32,814 nt of DNA from Cytobacillus firmus NBRC 15306 (GTDB taxonomy: Bacteria; Bacillota; Bacilli; Bacillales; Cytobacillaceae), in contig NZ_BCUY01000044.1 in the NCBI RefSeq assembly GCF_001591465.1, positions 1-32,814 on the forward strand, given 5' to 3'. The translations under genes and the position numbers were made by a program. Numbering within the stretch: position 1 is the stretch's first letter; every line of letters starts with the position of its first letter. A model generated the notes under the pieces. It was not told the DNA's origin and made no database searches. It worked only from the letters and a program-made list of their open reading frames with translations. This document shows, piece by piece, positions 7,121 through 15,658 of this stretch.

Positions 7121-8152
7121 TTAGACCCTCATCCCGGAACCTTTCCGGGTCAGCAGCATGAAGATCAGGTAGGGTGCACCGATAACCGATATGACGATTC
7201 CGACGGGAATATCGGCTGGTGCCAGAAGATTTTTGCCGATCATGTCTGCCATGAGCACCAGAGCTGCTCCGATCAGTGCAGACAATGGCAGACTGCTGAA
7301 GTAATTGGGTCCGCACAGCCGCCGTGCCAGATGGGGAGCGAGCAGGCCAATAAAAGCGATTCCGCCGCCGACGGCCACACATGCTCCTGCCAGGGCAGCA
7401 GAAAGGCAAAGAAGCAAACGCCGTTCGGACTCCACTTTTAAGCCAAGAGCAACCGGAACTTCCTGCTTAAACTGAAGAAGATTCATGGTCCTTGCTTTAT
7501 AAAAGGCAGCCGGTATAAGAATCAAAATCCATGGAAGCAGTGCCCATACATAAGGCCACCCGGTTCCCCAGATGCTTCCTGTCAGCCAAATGGCTGCCTG
7601 CTGAAAATCCTTTGGATCCATTTTCAGCTGCAGAATCATGAGAAGAGCACCACATAGAGCATTAAATCCGAGACCGACAAGGAGAAGCCGTTCCGGGTCT
7701 ATTCCGCCTTTCCATGAGAAGCGGTAAATCAGAGCTGCTATGGCAAGAGCGCCGATAAAAGCAAAAACGGGCAGGAAAAAAGGTTCAGAGAGCAGGCTTC
7801 CTTTCTCCTGTCCGAAAAGATAGATCGAAAAAACGACAGCCAGTCCAGCGCCGGCATTAATTCCGAGAATGCCCGGGTCCGCGAGGGAGTTCCTTGAAAG
7901 TCCCTGAAGAATGCTGCCTGATAGAGCAAGCCCGGCACCAATCAGCATGGCAATGACCATTCTCGGCAATCGCAGCTGAAATAAAACAAGCTCCTGCCTT
8001 GGGGTGCCACTGCCGGCTAACGTGTTCAATATTTCAGAAAAACGGATGGGCATCACGCCAGTGGACAGGCTCAATATAAAGGTGGCCATGATTAAAAAGA
8101 CAAAGGCTGCCAGCCAGGTGTTGGACTGTCTTAAAGCAAGCTTCCAATCCAT
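7121..8152 (-). CDS. FecCD-family iron-siderophore ABC permease, second system
   Basis: A 343-aa membrane permease with FecCD motifs LRLPRMVIAMLIGAGLALSG, LADPGILGINAGAGLAV, GGIAFIGLLAPHLARRLCG and ADMIGKN. It is similar in order and motif to the permease at 97-1104, suggesting the two clusters arose by duplication. I place the start at 8152 (MDWKLALRQ) because a ribosome binding site AAGGGGG lies just upstream. A longer reading frame up to 8320 would overlap the preceding gene and starts with non-homologous, basic sequence. The stop of the upstream permease and this start share one base (TAATG), indicating coupling. No ATPase gene is in this transcription unit. Confidence 0.93.
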   Translation of the reverse strand: MDWKLALRQSNTWLAAFVFLIMATFILSLSTGVMPIRFSEILNTLAGSGTPRQELVLFQLRLPRMVIAMLIGAGLALSGSILQGLSRNSLADPGILGINAGAGLAVVFSIYLFGQEKGSLLSEPFFLPVFAFIGALAIAALIYRFSWKGGIDPERLLLVGLGFNALCGALLMILQLKMDPKDFQQAAIWLTGSIWGTGWPYVWALLPWILILIPAAFYKARTMNLLQFKQEVPVALGLKVESERRLLLCLSAALAGACVAVGGGIAFIGLLAPHLARRLCGPNYFSSLPLSALIGAALVLMADMIGKNLLAPADIPVGIVISVIGAPYLIFMLLTRKGSGMRV

Positions 8153-9186
8153 TACAAATACCCCCTTTTCCTTCGGGACAAATATAAGAAAAACGGAACG
8201 CCAATCAAGGCGGTCACTGCGCTTACAGGTGTCTCGAATGGAGGATTGATCATCCGTGCCCCTATATCGGCGAGTATGAGGAGAAGGGCGCCTGCAATGG
8301 CACTTAACGGAATGAGCCATCTGTAATCAGATCCGATGAGCATCCGGACTATATGGGGAACGACTAGGCCAATAAAGCCGATTGCGCCTGCAATGGAAAC
8401 GGCTGCGCCAGATAGCAGAATAACAGCAATGAGCCCGATCCACCTGACTTTCTGCTGAGATTGGCCGAGACCTGCAGCCACTTCCTCCCCTAAAGCCAGT
8501 ATAGTCAGAGAGCGGCTGATCCAGAGGGACAGCAGAATCCCAATGATAACAGCGGGAAGCAGTATAAAAACATGCTGCCATTTGGTTCCGGATAGTCCTC
8601 CGGCAAACCAGAAGCTCAGGTCCTGCGCCACCTGGAAATATAGGGCGATACCCGTGGAAAGAGCGCTGAATAATGTGCTTAACGCAGCACCTGCAAGCGT
8701 CAGGGTCACAGGAGATATCCGCTCTTTTGAAATCATGGAAAAAGAGAGGACAAGCATAGCGCCAGCTGCAGAGCCTGCAAATGACCAGATCAGAAGAATC
8801 CAGTAAGATCCGCCTGAAACAAATGTAAGCGAAATGGCGATGGCAAGTCCGGCTCCATGGGTAATGCCGATGATTGAAGGATCGGCAAGCGGATTGCGTG
8901 TGATGCCCTGCATAATAGTGCCTGCAACAGCAAGTGCTGCCCCAATTAGGGCAGCAGCCAATGCCCGCGGGATTCGCACTTCCCTGATCAGCTGGTGTTC
9001 AATTTGGGCGGCTTGAAAAGAGACAAAAGAGTCCCAAACAACAGAAGGAGAGATCCATATGGCTCCAAGTCCAATTGAAGCGAGCAGGCAAAGGAAAACA
9101 AATACTAAGCCAATAAGGCCCCATTTAATAGATTTTAAGTGAACAGGCTGCAGGGATTCGGTTATGTCAGCAGCAGTTCTGGCCAT
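8152..9186 (-). CDS. FecCD-family iron-siderophore ABC permease, second system, first of pair
   Basis: A 344-aa permease with REVRIPRALAAALIGAALAVAG, GITRNPLADPSIIGITHGAG, GAIGFIGLVVPHIVRMLIG and LADIGARM, all FecCD family hallmarks, and about 10 membrane spans. It parallels the permease at 1101-2111. It is expressed leftward from a Fur-boxed promoter in the divergent region with the AraC regulator. With its partner it would form a heterodimeric pore. The binding protein most likely to feed it is the lipoprotein at 11031-11978 on the other side of the regulator. Confidence 0.93.
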   Translation of the reverse strand: MARTAADITESLQPVHLKSIKWGLIGLVFVFLCLLASIGLGAIWISPSVVWDSFVSFQAAQIEHQLIREVRIPRALAAALIGAALAVAGTIMQGITRNPLADPSIIGITHGAGLAIAISLTFVSGGSYWILLIWSFAGSAAGAMLVLSFSMISKERISPVTLTLAGAALSTLFSALSTGIALYFQVAQDLSFWFAGGLSGTKWQHVFILLPAVIIGILLSLWISRSLTILALGEEVAAGLGQSQQKVRWIGLIAVILLSGAAVSIAGAIGFIGLVVPHIVRMLIGSDYRWLIPLSAIAGALLLILADIGARMINPPFETPVSAVTALIGVPFFLYLSRRKRGYL

Positions 9187-9225
9187 GATGATCAGTCCTT
9201 TTCTATGTATTTTTTTAAATGAAAA

Positions 9226-9240
9226 TGAGAATCGTTATCG
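9226..9240. promoter_or_regulatory. Fur box of the second permease operon
   Basis: TGAGAATCGTTATCG matches the 7-1-7 Fur pattern in most positions. It lies downstream of the leftward promoter and upstream of the permease start, within the 137-nt region shared with the AraC regulator. Confidence 0.82.
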
Positions 9241-9258
9241 TCCAGGAAGATCGTTATT

Positions 9259-9288
9259 AATCTACTATCCTTCCACAGCATTTGTCAA
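9259..9288 (-). promoter_or_regulatory. Probable promoter of the second permease operon
   Basis: On the minus strand a consensus -35 TTGACA (9288-9283) is followed after 18 nt by TAGATT (9264-9259). The -10 is imperfect, which would suit dependence on an activator such as the adjacent AraC protein. Confidence 0.6.
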
Positions 9289-9323
9289 TTCATATTTCAG
9301 GAAAAAGAAGGGAGTGTCTAAAT

Positions 9324-10865
9324 ATGCTTCTGAAGAGTCATATGTTTGAAATTGAAGCATCCAACCTGCGTGAGGGCCTATCTCAGGGAATAAATGTAAA
9401 GCGCAGTCATTTTTTAATCCTTTACATATCATCGGGAAAGGGCACTTTGGTAAGCGGGAACAAGAGATTGAAGGCCGAGGAGGGCAAAAGCTATTTCCTT
9501 ACGGATTCAGCAATCCTTACATCGTCTTCGTCTTCTCTGCTTTCTGTTTATTTGCTTTCCTGGCCAAAAGAAGGCGATATGCTGAAAGACTTGTTAACCC
9601 GTCCGCTGGCTGACCAGGTCCCTGCAAAAATGGCCCCCCTCTGGGAAGAGATGAAGAAAAGCCGGCAGGAAAAATCAATTTCGGCCAAATGCAGATTTCT
9701 GTCCCTTCTCTGGGAGATGCTATCCATCCTGACAGACGCGGCAGACATAGACAGAATGGAAGAAGCGGAGGAACTGATCCGAAACAGCCTGTCCCGTCCA
9801 TTCACCGTTACGGAATTAGCTGCTAAAGCAAATATGACCCCTGTTACATTTTCAAGGGCTTTCCGCAAAAGGACCGGTATGACCCCGAAAGAATTCTTAA
9901 ATGCAGAACGAATGAAGACTGCCAAAAGATTGCTGCTCCAAAATAGAGGAATTACAGCTAAAGAAGTAGCCGTGCAAATAGGGCTGCAGGATGAATTTTA
10001 TTTCAGCCGCCTTTTTAAAAGCAGAGAAGGGATGCCGCCAACTTCTTTTATGAAAAGGGCCAGTGAACGAATCGCTGTCGTAAGTCAGCTTTTTTTGCAG
10101 GACCACCTTATTTCACTCGGAATCCAGCCGGTTGCAGCTCCGTCCTACCCAACCGTCTATTCTGCGAGCAGCGGGGTTCCGAGCTATCTTCAAAAAGAGC
10201 TGGAAGGAACTAAATTGTTAAACGCAGAAAAACCATTTCAGCCGGATGATATTTTGCTGACCCATCCTGACCGCATCATTAAAACACCCTTACATCAATT
10301 TCAGCTTCAAAGCGTGCTGCTTTCAAAACAGGAGCAAGTCCATCATTTGCCTTTGAAGCAGGACTGGCGTCATTATCTCTATGAAATAGCATCGCTGGTC
10401 GGCTGTGAAAGCCGTGCCCAATGCATAGAAAAAGACATTCACTGTTTGGAATGCAAGGTGCGGGATGAGCTGTGTCCATTAACGAAAAGTGGCCAGTGGG
10501 CTGTCATTTGGATTCGTCCGGAAGAAATACGCCTTTACGGGAAGGGAAATCATGCCCTTCTCGACCTTCTTTTTCAAGGTCTGGGATTCCAGCCGCATCC
10601 AGATCTGCATGCTGAGGGTTACCGAAATGTCAGCCTGAAGGAAATTGCTGAATTGAACCCCGACAAGCTCCTCATTTTATGGAGCCATGAAAAGGATGTG
10701 TGGAGAACCGCCCATACCCCCGAGTGGAATAAAATCCGGGCTGTCCGGACCGGAGAAGTCTATTACCCTGAAAGCCATGAGTGGGATCCGTGGGGCCCGA
10801 TTGGGAGGAAGAGGATGCTGGAAGCCTTTCCTTCAAGCATTCTTAATGCCAAACTAAAAGCTTAA
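9324..10865 (+). CDS. Btr-like AraC regulator fused to a siderophore-binding domain
   Basis: A 513-aa cytoplasmic transcription factor. The N-terminal ~140 residues are cupin-like in size and position. An AraC-type double helix-turn-helix spans about 147-243 (TVTELAAKANMTPVTFSRAF, then ITAKEVAVQIGLQDEFYFSRLF). The C-terminal ~260 residues resemble a FecB-type periplasmic binding domain without signal peptide. This is the architecture of B. subtilis Btr, which binds ferric bacillibactin and activates its uptake operon. I infer that it senses the siderophore handled here and activates the flanking permease and lipoprotein genes. The start at 9324 is chosen for AGGGAG (9309-9314). An upstream in-frame ATG at 9282 has no good ribosome binding site and overlaps the divergent promoter. 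Confidence 0.92.
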   Translation: MLLKSHMFEIEASNLREGLSQGINVKRSHFLILYISSGKGTLVSGNKRLKAEEGKSYFLTDSAILTSSSSSLLSVYLLSWPKEGDMLKDLLTRPLADQVPAKMAPLWEEMKKSRQEKSISAKCRFLSLLWEMLSILTDAADIDRMEEAEELIRNSLSRPFTVTELAAKANMTPVTFSRAFRKRTGMTPKEFLNAERMKTAKRLLLQNRGITAKEVAVQIGLQDEFYFSRLFKSREGMPPTSFMKRASERIAVVSQLFLQDHLISLGIQPVAAPSYPTVYSASSGVPSYLQKELEGTKLLNAEKPFQPDDILLTHPDRIIKTPLHQFQLQSVLLSKQEQVHHLPLKQDWRHYLYEIASLVGCESRAQCIEKDIHCLECKVRDELCPLTKSGQWAVIWIRPEEIRLYGKGNHALLDLLFQGLGFQPHPDLHAEGYRNVSLKEIAELNPDKLLILWSHEKDVWRTAHTPEWNKIRAVRTGEVYYPESHEWDPWGPIGRKRMLEAFPSSILNAKLKA

Positions 10866-10891
10866 GGATTTAGAAGAAAATAATTAACGTG

Positions 10892-10917
10892 CAGCTGAAG
10901 ACTTGCAGCTGTTTTTT
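10892..10917 (+). terminator. Terminator of the AraC regulator gene
   Basis: Two CAGCTG blocks (10892-10897 and 10906-10911) pair across a short interval and are followed by six T residues. Confidence 0.75.
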
Positions 10918-10935
10918 ACTAACGAAAATTCATTT

Positions 10936-10965
10936 TGTTCATGGAGGAAGTTAAAAATGTCCATG
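10936..10965 (+). promoter_or_regulatory. Possible AraC-type direct-repeat operator
   Basis: TGTTCATG (10936-10943) and TGTCCATG (10958-10965) are near-identical and 22 bp apart, the two-helical-turn spacing common for AraC-family sites. They lie just upstream of the Fur box of the lipoprotein gene and downstream of the Btr-like regulator gene. The assignment is a guess from position and spacing. Confidence 0.4.
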
Positions 10966-10976
10966 TTCAGACATAG

Positions 10977-10991
10977 TGATAATGATTATCA
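10977..10991. promoter_or_regulatory. Fur box of the second siderophore-binding lipoprotein gene
   Basis: TGATAATGATTATCA is a perfect 7-1-7 palindrome identical to the box at 3974-3988. A partial second box (TGAGAATGAATTTCA) follows immediately, giving an extended Fur-binding tract. Confidence 0.93.
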
Positions 10992-11030
10992 TTGAGAATG
11001 AATTTCATTATTGCTTTGGAGGAATGATCC

Positions 11031-11978
11031 ATGAAAAAGTTTTTTGCTCCTTTGAGCGTTGTTTTTATGTTATTTTTACTTATTTTAACTGGCTGTGGAA
11101 AAGAAGAGGAAGCTTCTACAGAAGCGTCTGAAAAGAAGAAAGAGGAGAAAACAGAGGAAACAAGAACCGTTGAGCATTTGTACGGAAAAGCAGAAGTCCC
11201 TGCCGAACCGAAGAAAATCGTTCTGCTGTCTCATGTGTCATGGGAAGGTTCGCTTGTATCTGTTGGTGTAAAGCCTTATGCCGTGATGGCGTATGATAAT
11301 GAGTTTCCTCCGCATCTAACAGAGGAGCTTGAAGGTGTGAAGGCTCTGCCTTATGCTGATGAAATTAACTCGGAAGAAATTTTGAAGCTGGATCCGGACC
11401 TGTTAATTATCAGTGATCGCTATAAGCCTTTATATGATCAGCTGTCTGAAACCATTCCAACTGTCGTTGTTGAAGTTGGCGGTGATTGGAAGGAAGACCA
11501 TCTGAAGGTTGCCGAAGCTGCAGGAAAGCTTGATGAAGGAAAGAAAGTGATTGAGGATCTTGAGAAGGAAGCAGAAGATATCGGCAGCCGCGTAAGTGAA
11601 AAAATGGGCGATGAAACATTTATGGCAGTAGCAATTAACAAAAAAGATATTCGTGTATATGGACGTACGAACCATGCAACAAATTCATTATTATTTGATG
11701 ATTTGAAACTCACACCGGCGGAAAACCTTCCTGAGGATTTCGGTGAGAATATTTCGATTGAAGGATTAGCAAAGTATAATCCTGATCATATCCTTGATGT
11801 TTCTTATTTTAATAGTGGAGAGTTCTATGATTCTGTTACACAGGGAGAGGTTTGGAAAAGCCTGAAAGCTGTTCAGAATGGCAACGTACATACTCTTAAG
11901 ACCACATGGGGTTATTGGGATCCAATTGAGCGCCAAAAAGGATTGAAAGAGATTGAATCCTTGCTTCTAAGTGAGTAA
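11031..11978 (+). CDS. Siderophore-binding lipoprotein, second system
   Basis: A 315-aa extracellular ferric-siderophore-binding lipoprotein. The signal peptide ends in lipobox LTGC with lipidated Cys22. A Glu/Lys-rich linker of about 25 residues precedes a FecB/TroA-like domain beginning near AEVPAEPKKIVLLSH. The ribosome binding site TTGGAGGA precedes the ATG. It lies directly upstream of asbA but has its own Fur box and terminator, so it is a separate transcript. Gene order (permeases, Btr-like regulator, this protein, asb operon) makes it the best candidate for a petrobactin receptor. It is only moderately similar in layout to the lipoprotein at 2211-3137, so the two may bind different ligands. 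Confidence 0.93.
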   Translation: MKKFFAPLSVVFMLFLLILTGCGKEEEASTEASEKKKEEKTEETRTVEHLYGKAEVPAEPKKIVLLSHVSWEGSLVSVGVKPYAVMAYDNEFPPHLTEELEGVKALPYADEINSEEILKLDPDLLIISDRYKPLYDQLSETIPTVVVEVGGDWKEDHLKVAEAAGKLDEGKKVIEDLEKEAEDIGSRVSEKMGDETFMAVAINKKDIRVYGRTNHATNSLLFDDLKLTPAENLPEDFGENISIEGLAKYNPDHILDVSYFNSGEFYDSVTQGEVWKSLKAVQNGNVHTLKTTWGYWDPIERQKGLKEIESLLLSE

Positions 11979-12032
11979 ACACCTTAATGAGAGGCTGGGA
12001 CTTACGCAGGTCCCTGTCTCTTCCATTACATT

Positions 12033-12064
12033 GATTTCTTTCAAGAGAAGAAATCAAATTTTTT
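12033..12064 (+). terminator. Terminator of the second lipoprotein gene
   Basis: GATTTCTT (12033-12040) pairs perfectly with AAGAAATC (12048-12055) around a 7-nt loop, followed after AAA by six T residues. It separates the lipoprotein transcript from the asb operon. Confidence 0.83.
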
Positions 12065-12073
12065 AACCATTAT

Positions 12074-12088
12074 TGAGAATGGTTATCA
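12074..12088. promoter_or_regulatory. Fur box of the petrobactin operon
   Basis: TGAGAATGGTTATCA is a close match to the 7-1-7 Fur consensus, 37 nt upstream of asbA. I could not assign a confident -35/-10 pair here. Confidence 0.87.
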
Positions 12089-12125
12089 ATTACTAGGTCT
12101 AAAGACTCGGTGAAAGGATGGAACT

Positions 12126-13952
12126 ATGCATCATTCAGCCAAACAAGTTGCAGAAAATGCAACGTTTCAAGCATTTATAAATAGTTACTTAAGAGAAGTA
12201 GATGGCGGGCATTGGATGGATAGGGAGGAATGGATGCAGGAGCAGCAGCCACCTATGACTCTATCAGGCGAGTCCGTGGTGGAGATAGAACTTCCAGGTC
12301 AGTCTGCAGCATTTGCAGTGGAAGTGATGTACCGATCACTAACTGGAAGGCATTTGATCGGCGGTGCCTTTAAATATTGCAGCCAAAGACGGGAATGGAT
12401 ACAGCAGGACCGGCTTCCGATGATGATTGCTCTTATCCACGAACTGCATTTAATGGCTAAATCAAATGGCTGCCATGAGCTTGCATCCCATTTTGATGAG
12501 CTGGTGCTCAGGCTGATTGAGAGCTATCAGACAATGGCTTTGTATATTGAGGAAAGAATGAATGACGAAAATAGCCTGTATTCCGAAGAGATCACTTTCA
12601 TTGAAGCCGAGCAGTCACTTTTGTTTGGACACTGGCTTCACCCTACACCGAAGAGCAGGCAGGGAATGGCTGGATGGCAGCATCCGCAGTATGCCCCGGA
12701 GTTAAAGGGCCGTTTTCAGCTTCACTATTTCCAGGTAGACCGGGAGTTAGTCAGGGAAGCTTCAGCTAACCGGAATAGGGCAAGCGATATTATACTCCAT
12801 TCATTAAAGAAATCGATTCCGCATTTTACTGTCCCGCATAACAACTGCCTCATTCCGATGCATCCTCTTCAGGCTCAATGGCTGCTTCAGCAGAATCATG
12901 TCAGAGGGGCGGTTGAAAAAAATCTAATAAAAGATCTTGGCCCAATGGGAGCCTATTATTCAGCTACCTCTTCCATCAGAACGGTTTACAGCCCGGAAAA
13001 TGAATGGATGTTCAAATTCTCTGTTCCGGTAAAAATTACGAATTCATTAAGGAAGAACCGCCTGCATGAACTAAAGGCAGGTACCGCTATGACGGAACTA
13101 ATGGATAAGCTTCGCTTTACGGAAAAATATCCTTCATTTCGGATGATTAATGATCCGGCCTATATAACAGCTGAATTGCCGGGGCATAAAGAGTCAGGGT
13201 TCGAGGTCATTTTTCGGTCCAACCCTTTTCCAGAAGGAGCGGATAAGGGTATTAGTTCCATCGCGGCATTGGTTCAGGATCCGCTGCCGGATGAATGCTC
13301 AAGACTGCAGCGGACAATTGAAAGGCTGGCACAAACAGAGAGAAGAGATCCGCAGGAAATCAGTATGGACTGGTTCGAAAAATACTGGAGATGCTCAATT
13401 GAGTCTCTGATCCGATTATTTGATGATCATGGGCTTGCCCTTGAGGCACATCAGCAAAACAGCGTCCTGGATTTATCATCGGGATACCCGGAAGCTTATT
13501 ACTATCGTGATAATCAAGGCTACTATCTATCAAACTCTTATAAAGGAAATCTATGCAAACTGCTGCCGTCATTGGCAGATTGCCCGGAACTATTTTATGA
13601 GGATGACCTCATTCAGGAACGCTTCACCTATTACCTGTTCATGAATCAGCTCTTTTCAGTGATTTGCCGATTTGGGCAGGACGGTCTCGTCAGTGAAGAT
13701 CGTTTGATCGAATGGTGCCGGAAAAAGCTTTGCATACTTGAAAAAGAGCTGTCTGGACAGGGGAAGGCATTCATCGGGCATATCCTGCACTCAGAGAAGC
13801 TTGCCTATAAAGCCAACCTGCTGACCCGTTTCCATGATGTGGATGAACTGCTGGCGAAGAACGAACAAGCCGTTTACACCTATATCCCAAATCCTTTTGC
13901 CATTGTAAAGAAGGAGGAGAACTATGCAGAAGCTGCATCCGCTGCCATCTAA
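12126..13952 (+). CDS. asbA: Petrobactin synthetase AsbA (NIS, IucA/IucC family)
   Basis: NRPS-independent siderophore synthetase, 608 aa, close to known AsbA length. In the petrobactin pathway AsbA adenylates citrate and condenses it with spermidine (or with a dihydroxybenzoyl-spermidine arm). Visible IucA/IucC motifs are GHWLHPTPKSRQG (168-180), HPLQAQW (246-252) and ATSSIRT (280-286), which form the ATP and citrate site. The C-terminal ~200 residues match the FhuF-like domain region of the family. It is the first gene of a six-gene operon behind a Fur box; the start follows AAAGGATGG. The last 29 nt overlap asbB. The full asbABCDEF order makes the assignment firm. Confidence 0.95.
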   Translation: MHHSAKQVAENATFQAFINSYLREVDGGHWMDREEWMQEQQPPMTLSGESVVEIELPGQSAAFAVEVMYRSLTGRHLIGGAFKYCSQRREWIQQDRLPMMIALIHELHLMAKSNGCHELASHFDELVLRLIESYQTMALYIEERMNDENSLYSEEITFIEAEQSLLFGHWLHPTPKSRQGMAGWQHPQYAPELKGRFQLHYFQVDRELVREASANRNRASDIILHSLKKSIPHFTVPHNNCLIPMHPLQAQWLLQQNHVRGAVEKNLIKDLGPMGAYYSATSSIRTVYSPENEWMFKFSVPVKITNSLRKNRLHELKAGTAMTELMDKLRFTEKYPSFRMINDPAYITAELPGHKESGFEVIFRSNPFPEGADKGISSIAALVQDPLPDECSRLQRTIERLAQTERRDPQEISMDWFEKYWRCSIESLIRLFDDHGLALEAHQQNSVLDLSSGYPEAYYYRDNQGYYLSNSYKGNLCKLLPSLADCPELFYEDDLIQERFTYYLFMNQLFSVICRFGQDGLVSEDRLIEWCRKKLCILEKELSGQGKAFIGHILHSEKLAYKANLLTRFHDVDELLAKNEQAVYTYIPNPFAIVKKEENYAEAASAAI

Positions 13953-15639
13953 GAAAGTTGAAAGAAGAGTCATCCGACAGTTACTGGAGGCCGTTCTTTT
14001 TGAAGGGCTGATGGATTATGAAAAAACAGCAAATCAGCCGGAAGAACCTTTATTGAGCTTCACCGTTTTCGGAAATCAGCGGACTTACTGCTGTGAGGGA
14101 AAGGTTGCTGCGTTTGACCGTGTGCGGCTAAAGGAGGACAGCATCTGTTCCGTGCAAAGCGATGGTTCCCGTACGTCAACAAGCATAGAGGAGCTGGCAG
14201 AGGACCTTGTACCCGACCCGGAAAAAAGAAGCAAGCTTATTCACGAGCTGCAGCAAACCATTCAGCTGAGTGAATGGAATGAAATAAATCTCATAACGTC
14301 TCTTTCTAGGAGAGCATTCAGTTATGAGGAGCTGGAGTCTGAAGTTTGGGAAGGGCATCCCTATCATCCTTGTTTTAAGGCAAGGACGGGATTCTCTCTT
14401 GAGGACCATGCTGCATTCGGTCCGGAAGCAGGCCAATCTTTTGCACTGCAATGGGCTGCAGTGAGACGCGAGCATAGCCGAATGGCTCTCCCCGAGGGTG
14501 AGAAGGAATTCTGGGAAAAGGAGCTGGGTCCTTTCATGCTCGGACAACTTCTGACCGAGCTGCATGAGCTGGGAAAAACCTTTGAAGAATACACCTTTCT
14601 GCCAATACATCCATGGCAGGTAAAGCATATTAAAGATGAATTGGAGCAAGGGGATGTCATTCTCCTAAATAGCAGCGGGGATTCTTATCGTGCAACCCAG
14701 TCGGTCCGAACGCTTTGGAACGTAACGAATCCAAAGAAGGCTCACATAAAACTATCCATGAATTTGGTGAATACCTCCTCGCTAAGAACGTTAGACACTC
14801 ACGCCATCTGTGCTGCTCCCCATATTTCCAAATGGATAGCTGACACGGTGGAAGCTGATCCATTTTTAAAGGAAGAAGCTTCCTTGATCGTTCTGAAGGA
14901 GTATGCAGGGATTGCCCATCAGCCTATTGAGGAAAAAACAGAGGCAAAACTGGGAGCTATTTGGCGGGAAAGCGTGCGTCTCCACATGGAAGAGGATGAG
15001 GAGGCTGTACCTTTTACAGCACTTCCATTAATGGAGAGGGACGGTTCCCTATTTATAAATGACTGGCTTGTGCGCTATGGAATAGAAAACTGGTTAAAAA
15101 GGCTGATAGAAGTAAGTGTGGTGCCGGTCTGGCACTTGCTCGCCGCTCATGGAATAGCCGTGGAGGCACATGCCCAGAACATGATCCTCCTTCATAAAAA
15201 CGGCTGGCCAACCCGTGTTGTTTTGAGGGATTTCCATGACAGCACAGAGTATCATCATGATTTTTTGGCAGAACCCAGCCGGATTCCTGACTTTGGAGAG
15301 ATTCATAAGCAGTTTAAAAAAGGCGGGGAAGATGAGTTTTATTGGATGACTTCCATTGAAGCACTAAGAGAGCTTGTCATGGATACATTGTTTGTTTTTC
15401 ATTTAACAGAACTGTCTTTTGCGCTTGAAGAGCAGTACGGCTACAGTGAGAGAAAATTTTGGAGGCTGGCTGGAGAGACGCTTGCCGGGCACATGAGCTG
15501 CTATCCAGAATTGATTTTCCGAAATTACCTTCTGCAGCATACAGCCCCTATGGTTTATGCCGAATCGCTGCTGAAAAGGAAGGTCCAAAAAGAAGTGGCT
15601 GGCGGTTTCCGCCATCTTGTCACGAACTCTTTAGCATAG
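13924..15639 (+). CDS. asbB: Petrobactin synthetase AsbB (NIS, IucA/IucC family)
   Basis: Second NRPS-independent siderophore synthetase, 571 aa. It adds the second amine arm to the citrate intermediate to complete petrobactin. Motifs are GHPYHPCFKARTGF (144-157), HPWQVKH (229-235) and RATQSVRTLWN (256-266). The start at 13924 is supported by a strong AAGGAGG (13911-13917) located inside the asbA coding sequence, producing a 29-nt overlap in another frame and probable translational coupling. AsbA and AsbB share fold but carry different motif variants, consistent with different acceptor preferences. Confidence 0.95.
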   Translation: MQKLHPLPSKKVERRVIRQLLEAVLFEGLMDYEKTANQPEEPLLSFTVFGNQRTYCCEGKVAAFDRVRLKEDSICSVQSDGSRTSTSIEELAEDLVPDPEKRSKLIHELQQTIQLSEWNEINLITSLSRRAFSYEELESEVWEGHPYHPCFKARTGFSLEDHAAFGPEAGQSFALQWAAVRREHSRMALPEGEKEFWEKELGPFMLGQLLTELHELGKTFEEYTFLPIHPWQVKHIKDELEQGDVILLNSSGDSYRATQSVRTLWNVTNPKKAHIKLSMNLVNTSSLRTLDTHAICAAPHISKWIADTVEADPFLKEEASLIVLKEYAGIAHQPIEEKTEAKLGAIWRESVRLHMEEDEEAVPFTALPLMERDGSLFINDWLVRYGIENWLKRLIEVSVVPVWHLLAAHGIAVEAHAQNMILLHKNGWPTRVVLRDFHDSTEYHHDFLAEPSRIPDFGEIHKQFKKGGEDEFYWMTSIEALRELVMDTLFVFHLTELSFALEEQYGYSERKFWRLAGETLAGHMSCYPELIFRNYLLQHTAPMVYAESLLKRKVQKEVAGGFRHLVTNSLA

Positions 15640-15658
15640 AACCCAAAGGAGAATTGAG

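Noticed and set aside
8153..8320. N-terminal extension of the permease at 7121-8152
   Set aside because: The extra 56 residues are basic and unlike FecCD proteins and overlap the upstream permease gene; a good ribosome binding site supports 8152.
9282..9323. Upstream ATG for the AraC regulator
   Set aside because: It would overlap the divergent promoter -35 and has no ribosome binding site; 9324 has AGGGAG at correct distance.
11989..12022. Hairpin just after the second lipoprotein gene as its terminator
   Set aside because: GAGA..GGGAC pairs with GTCCC..TCTC but no T-run follows; the hairpin at 12033-12064 is the better terminator.
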